A program made the position numbers and the translations under genes. A stretch of DNA of 64,000 bases from Lolium rigidum (Eukaryota; Streptophyta; Magnoliopsida; Poales; Poaceae): positions 326,661,090 to 326,725,089 of the forward strand of contig NC_061514.1 in assembly GCF_022539505.1 (NCBI RefSeq). The letters are read 5' to 3'. Shown here piece by piece: positions 59,811-64,000 of this stretch. Within the stretch, counting starts at the first letter, position 1. The number at the start of each line of letters is the position of its first letter. The notes under the pieces were generated by a model. The model saw only the letters and a program-made list of their open reading frames with translations. It was not told the origin of the DNA and ran no database searches.

Positions 59811-60500
59811 GGGCATCTTCACCCGGTGAGGTATTTCGGATGCCCAAACGGATCGAATGGTCGAAATTGATCGCGCATCCATTTGCGTCAGGGTGGCTCC
59901 AGCAGCACGACGCATACTTTTTTCCCATTTATAAAAGCCATAATTTAAATTAATGGAAAACATAAAAAGACTTTTAAAAGGTCATAAAGGCATGCTAAAA
60001 CGTAGCTAAGGGCTACTGCTCGTCGTCGGTGACGAGGTCGATAAACTCCGGCATCGGCCATGGAAGCTGGTACGCTGGTGGTGGAGGAGGAAGGGCAGGC
60101 TGCGACAACTACGGCCAGGCCGTCGCCTACACGGGAGGTTGCGGTGAAGGTGGCCACGGATCCCAAGCCGAAGCAGCAACCGGCGCGTCGTCGATGGAAC
60201 GCATCGGCGTGGCTCCGGAGGAGTTGTCGGCCTCCCCTACGCGATTGCCGACTCGCGGAGCTGGATTGCGAGCCCGTCCCACATGGCAAGCTCGTTAACC
60301 TCATCGAGCTCTCTATTGACCAGTGCCATGGCAATGGCCTCCTCCTCGGTAATGTCCGGCGGCTGAGTCTCCGGATCCCACGCCGGCCCGCCGTTGTCGT
60401 GGTCGTAGTCCACGCGCTCCGACTGCTCGTCCTCGTCCTCGTTCTCGTCCACGCCCTCGAGGTCGTTCTCCTCTTCTTCCGTGGCAATCTAAATGAAGAA
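59811..60500 (-). mobile_element. Harbinger-like DNA element fragment
   Basis: GGGCATCTTCACC begins at 59811 after a TAA at 59808-59810, in the style of grass Harbinger and related ends. The inside carries the C-terminal part of a transposon-linked ORF. No matching right end is found. Confidence 0.45.
60013..60490 (-). pseudogene. Transposon-linked acidic ORF, C-terminal remnant
   Basis: The minus-strand frame from the ATG at 60452 gives MDENEDEDEQSERVDYDHDN and EEEAIAMALVNRELDEVNEL, then stops at about 60239. The expected end, AYQLPWPMPEFIDLVTDDEQ with a stop at 60015-60013, is present in another frame. The gene is broken by indels between about 60100 and 60240. Repeated Triticeae ORFs of unknown function end in a similar IDLV(S/T)DDE tail, as does (more loosely) the remnant at 7-436 (VIDLEASDDD). 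Confidence 0.5.
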
Positions 60501-60507
60501 CATATAT

Positions 60508-60602
60508 CAGGGGACATGATGCAAATTCTCTTACGCGGGGCTGGAGAAAAAAATCAGGGGACATGATGCAAATTCTCTTACGCGGGGCTGGAGAAAAAAA
60601 TC
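60508..60602. repeat. 46-bp tandem duplication
   Basis: TCAGGGGACATGATGCAAAT and the following 26 bases occur at 60508 and again at 60554 without a mismatch that I can see, so the event is recent. Confidence 0.9.
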
Positions 60603-60724
60603 AGCTACATTGAAGATCATAAAGAGAAATTTTAATAAAATTGGTTTTACATCATGCACTGGGAATTAGGGAACAAGTGACTGGCGGAAAATTGATATAA
60701 ATAACTCGAGACCAGCATATGGGC

Positions 60725-61165
60725 AACAGTTGTCCTTATTCGCGATCTGCCATTTATGATAGGGTGGAGTTGCTTGTTGAATGGCAAGTGATCCGCGATC
60801 ATATTCACGACAGGTGGACTCGGTTGGTGAATGTCTTCTAGCACAGGTTGTGATTGTCATCTTGTACAATTTGATAGAGGGATGATTTACGATATCACAT
60901 ATATGAGCTCTATATATCCAACATGCCTACATCACTTGAAATATTATGCAAGAGAACTTTCGCAACCACATGACGGGCAGTGTACTGTGTTGGTGTAGAA
61001 TTGGGAGTCACTGGGAAAAACGGTGTTTCAGAAAGATGAAACACCGTTTGATCATGCGACGGACTTTGTATAGCTCGAGCATCTGCCGCTAGGCACCTTC
61101 ATCGTCCGGGCTGCATTTTGCAGCATTTCGGCGGTTTACACATACAAACTTCTAGAGCACAACTC
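60725..61165 (+). repeat. Diverged direct duplication, copy 1
   Basis: Landmarks in order are GTTGTCCTTATTCGCGATCTGC, TTCACGAC, TACATCACTTGAAA, GTGTAGAATTGGGAGTCA, TCGAGCATCTG and ACAAACTTCTAGAGCA. The same series in the same orientation stands at 62390-62790. No coding frame is shared. Confidence 0.7.
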
Positions 61166-62389
61166 ATACGACACAAGTTGTAACAATTTTTTTACTTAGT
61201 TTCCCATCCAATACAAGGCCAGCAGCAAGGGGCAGAGCAAGACTTAACGCCGCTGACCGAAGAGCAGCAAGGGGAAGAGCAGAGAACGAACCACTATCCT
61301 GGTAGGCCGTGAGGCAGCGGGCGTCTACTGCTCCTAACGTTCCTGGGATGGATGGCCACGCCAACATGGTGCTGCAGCTCCGCCACCGCCTGGCTTACAC
61401 GGCCACCGCTCACCGGCAGGCCCTCTACGAGTCTACCGTCCCCTCCACCATTTCTGCGGCATGACCGTTGACCGCGACGCACATGAGCAGGACGCGTTGG
61501 CAGGCCATGTTACATTATGAGCATTCCGTTAAACTCGTTTTATCAACTATTTATATTATATGAGTTGCCAGTCTATTTATGCAGCTGTTCACTTCTATTT
61601 TGTTCCGAATCCGCACTCTCATATATCCGTACTTGAATCTGCAACCTATCATTCTCTGATTCGCCATGAATCCGTCGAGAAAATATGTTATAGGATATGG
61701 TAACGCTAAAATCTGATCCCATCCGATTAGATCCTAGCGTATACACACCTGAGGGAAGCTCACAAATTATGTATGTACTAAAATACAAATGCATGTTTAT
61801 GGCATCATTTAAATTCTAATGGATGCGGCAATGGAAGACAACAACAAATATTTTTTTGATTTCTTCATTTCTTATGAACCTAGGGTGTTTTTATTGATAA
61901 ACAAATGCACAAATGTAGGTACCAATGTCGTGTGTATAAATTTGATATGTAAGTACCAATGTAGCTCGGGCTGCATGTAGCCTCTCTTTTTAAAACAAAA
62001 TGGAAAGGACATTTTAAAGTCTCAAAAAATATCTGAAAAAAAGTTTAGATATCAGTGATGATGTTTTGTACCAATGTGTAAAATCACAACTTGAACACAT
62101 TGTATTTTGGCATACAAAAATGACAAAATCTAACAAATTTTGGAGGTTTTAAGTCTTGTATTCTTCGGTGTCCACTGTTGCAGATCCATACTTTTGACAA
62201 TTTTTACAGTCTAAAATACGAGGTATATATATCTAATTAAGACTTGACAAGTTTGTAGAGTACATCATTGCCTATGTCTAGGATTTGACAAGTTATTTGA
62301 GTATTTTTGCACAGTCTGAATTGGGGTACTCTTTTTTAACTTACTATAGAACTATAGAAGTAACATGCGACCGAGTAAAGATGTGACCA
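61166..62389. other. Low-copy-looking spacer, no gene assigned
   Basis: A GC-rich part (61200-61500) has a 38-codon plus-strand frame at 61348-61464 (MDGHANMVLQLRHRLAYTAT and on) without a known domain. From 61510 to 62389 the sequence is AT-rich and I see nothing in it. Confidence 0.35.
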
Positions 62390-62790
62390 TTGGTTGTCCT
62401 TATTTCGTGATCTGCATATATTCACGACTGGGCGTAGAGGTGGTTGATGAATGATGAGTACGTGCAGTTTATTGTTTTTCCTCTTGAAAATTTTGGAGAG
62501 ATGAATGCTTCACAATATCATATATATCTGAGGACTATATATTCAACATACCTTCATCACTTGAAAATATAAGCTAAGCAATTTCACTTGCAAGAAAAAA
62601 TTGCAGCTGCTGTGTAGGTGTAGAATTGAGAGTCATTGGAAAAGACAGTGTTTCGTACAGATGAATCACAGTTCGGACGTGGGTTGGCTCTTGTATGACT
62701 CGAGCATCTGTTATTACTGGCATCCGCTGTCGTGGCGGCACTGTGCAGAACTGTAGCATATTTTGCGCGTACAAACTTCTGGAGCAAGAT
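62390..62790 (+). repeat. Diverged direct duplication, copy 2
   Basis: Second copy of the unit at 60725-61165, about 1.65 kb downstream, with many substitutions and indels. GTGTAGAATTGAGAGTCATTGG and GACTCGAGCATCTG are the clearest matches. Confidence 0.7.
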
Positions 62791-64000
62791 TTTTTTATAA
62801 ACAACGAAGCCAAAAGTTTTACACTATTCATTAATTAAGAAGTAAGACGTCCAGTTCGTTTGCGAAATACCGAGCAAAAACTATACAATACCACGCGGGT
62901 ACACCCACACTCGCCACAGGGATAAACCCACTCAGGACCTCGAAACACCACTCCATCAAGATAGTTACGGGGCCGCTCATATTAAGGAGCAGAAAAAAAA
63001 AACCCTCCCGGGCCGCTCGCGTGAGGGCGGCTCCGGAGGCCCCCAGAAACCCTAGCCGCCCGAGATCCCCTCCGCCTCCTCGACGGCGGCCATGCCTGGA
63101 TGTCGACGACGAAGGGCAGGAAGGCTCGGCTGTCGATTCTTCTTCGCACAGGAAGGTTGACAACATGGTTGCGCAGGTGGAGACCAAGGCGTGTGGCGGT
63201 GGCGCCGTCGAGCGGTGCCGGCGGCGCACGGCAGCGAGGCGGTGCGGAGGCAGAGGCGGCGCGCGTGGTCCTGTGGCGGCTCGATTTCCCATCTAGGGTT
63301 CGATCCCGTTCATCGATGTGTGTGTCGTTCGGGCTAATCTCTGGGCTCTCTGCGCTTGGAGGTCCGCCTTCTCCTTCTGCTAGCCGGTAACTGGCCGGTG
63401 ATGAGGGGACTGCTGGTTCAGATGAATAAAGGTTGCGGTCCTATGATCCCTCTTGTGCGAAGATGAAGATCTTCCTGATGTCAGCACTTCTTGATCTGAC
63501 CGGAGTGGGGGTTCCGGAAGGCTCCGCCGGTGAATGTAACAGCGCATATTCTGTGTGGAGTTTGCTGGAACAAGAGGTATTCGATCGTGCGCACCCATGC
63601 TTTTATTCCGGAAGCTCTGTTCTTTCTTGCTATATGGAGACATTCTGTTCCATGGCGAAGTTAGAAGCGGGGAATACCATGATGGCTGGATGGGAGTGCT
63701 AGCAATGGAGGTTCAAGTCTTTGTGTTGTTGAGGGATTTGCTTGGTGCTCTAGGTTTCGCAGCAACGATATGCAAGTGGGGGCGGCAACACAGGTGAAGT
63801 TTAGATTCCTACCTCTCAGGGTGAAAATCCAAGGTCTGCCCTTAATTGGTTGTGCCTGGCAATGACCTTGTTGGAGGCATTGTTTTGAGAGTGACGACTA
63901 TCTTCAGGGTGAAAACCTAAGATCTTTGATCGAGCGACGACGACGCTTGTGCACTATTTCCTTCTTGGAGGTGTCGCTTATGGAGAGCCTGGAGTTCAGG
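62791..64000. other. GC-rich terminal segment, unassigned
   Basis: Positions 63000-63300 are CpG-dense with open frames on both strands. The plus frame has an ATG at 63021 and reads RAAPEAPRNPSRPRSPPPP and on to 63296. The minus frame runs 63292-62831. Neither has a domain I know. From 63300 to the end there is a leader-like plus-strand sequence with GGGTGAAAACCTAAGATCTTTG at 63908, which I associate with non-coding parts of grass LINEs. That link is memory-based and weak. Confidence 0.3.

Noticed and set aside
61348..61464. 38-codon plus-strand frame as a small gene
   Set aside because: No domain, no start or splice context and no conservation that I can judge.

Overview
This window is large-genome grass DNA, most likely Triticeae (wheat, barley or Aegilops). 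The evidence is the dense nesting of CACTA, Harbinger, Mutator, hAT and Stowaway transposons with gypsy LTR retrotransposons, plus a monocot-style intron-rich gene. There is no bacterial, organellar or viral backbone. Two runs of exactly 100 N (13068-13167 and 47894-47993) are assembly gaps of unknown true size.

The one host gene I can reconstruct is on the minus strand. It is a pectin acetylesterase (carbohydrate esterase family 13) of 12 exons, running from the ATG at 11230 to the stop at 1739, with an open frame of 424 codons. Every splice junction keeps the frame, and the Ser/Asp/His triad is present. Intron 2 is 6.9 kb and holds most of the mobile DNA in the gene: a degraded LTR, two hAT-type MITEs, a TRIM-like element split by a Stowaway MITE, and a ~400-bp AT-rich element. 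A foldback element sits about 350-580 bp upstream of the start codon.

From 11.98 to 16.34 kb are LINE fragments in both orientations, two CACTA ends and an unclassified repeat (called E here). From 16339 to 40050 is a Russian doll of one gypsy (Athila-like) family, dated relatively by exact 5-bp target duplications. Element A (TSD TTGGG) landed in E. Element B (TSD CATAC) landed in the 5' LTR of A. A solo LTR, C (TSD AAGAC), lies in the 5' LTR of B. A 5.0-kb non-autonomous Mutator element with 89-bp inverted ends and a captured ORF lies in the 3' part of B (TSD TTTACTTTA). A small DNA element splits the gag of B, and a poly(A)-tailed retrocopy (16-bp TSD) splits the gag of A. No copy carries reverse transcriptase or integrase, so the family must be mobilised in trans. 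A and B share LTRs and untranslated regions but carry different coding cassettes.

From 40208 to the second gap is the 3' part of a CACTA element, with a decayed minus-strand gene that includes a Ulp1-type protease region. After the gap come a minus-strand copy of the gypsy family (D) without its 3' end, the tip of another LTR, two Harbinger elements with dead transposases, a complete 1.24-kb CACTA derivative, a second copy of the 400-bp AT-rich element and a third Harbinger-like fragment. The last 4 kb is low-copy-looking sequence with an old ~400-bp direct duplication and GC-rich sequence that I cannot name.
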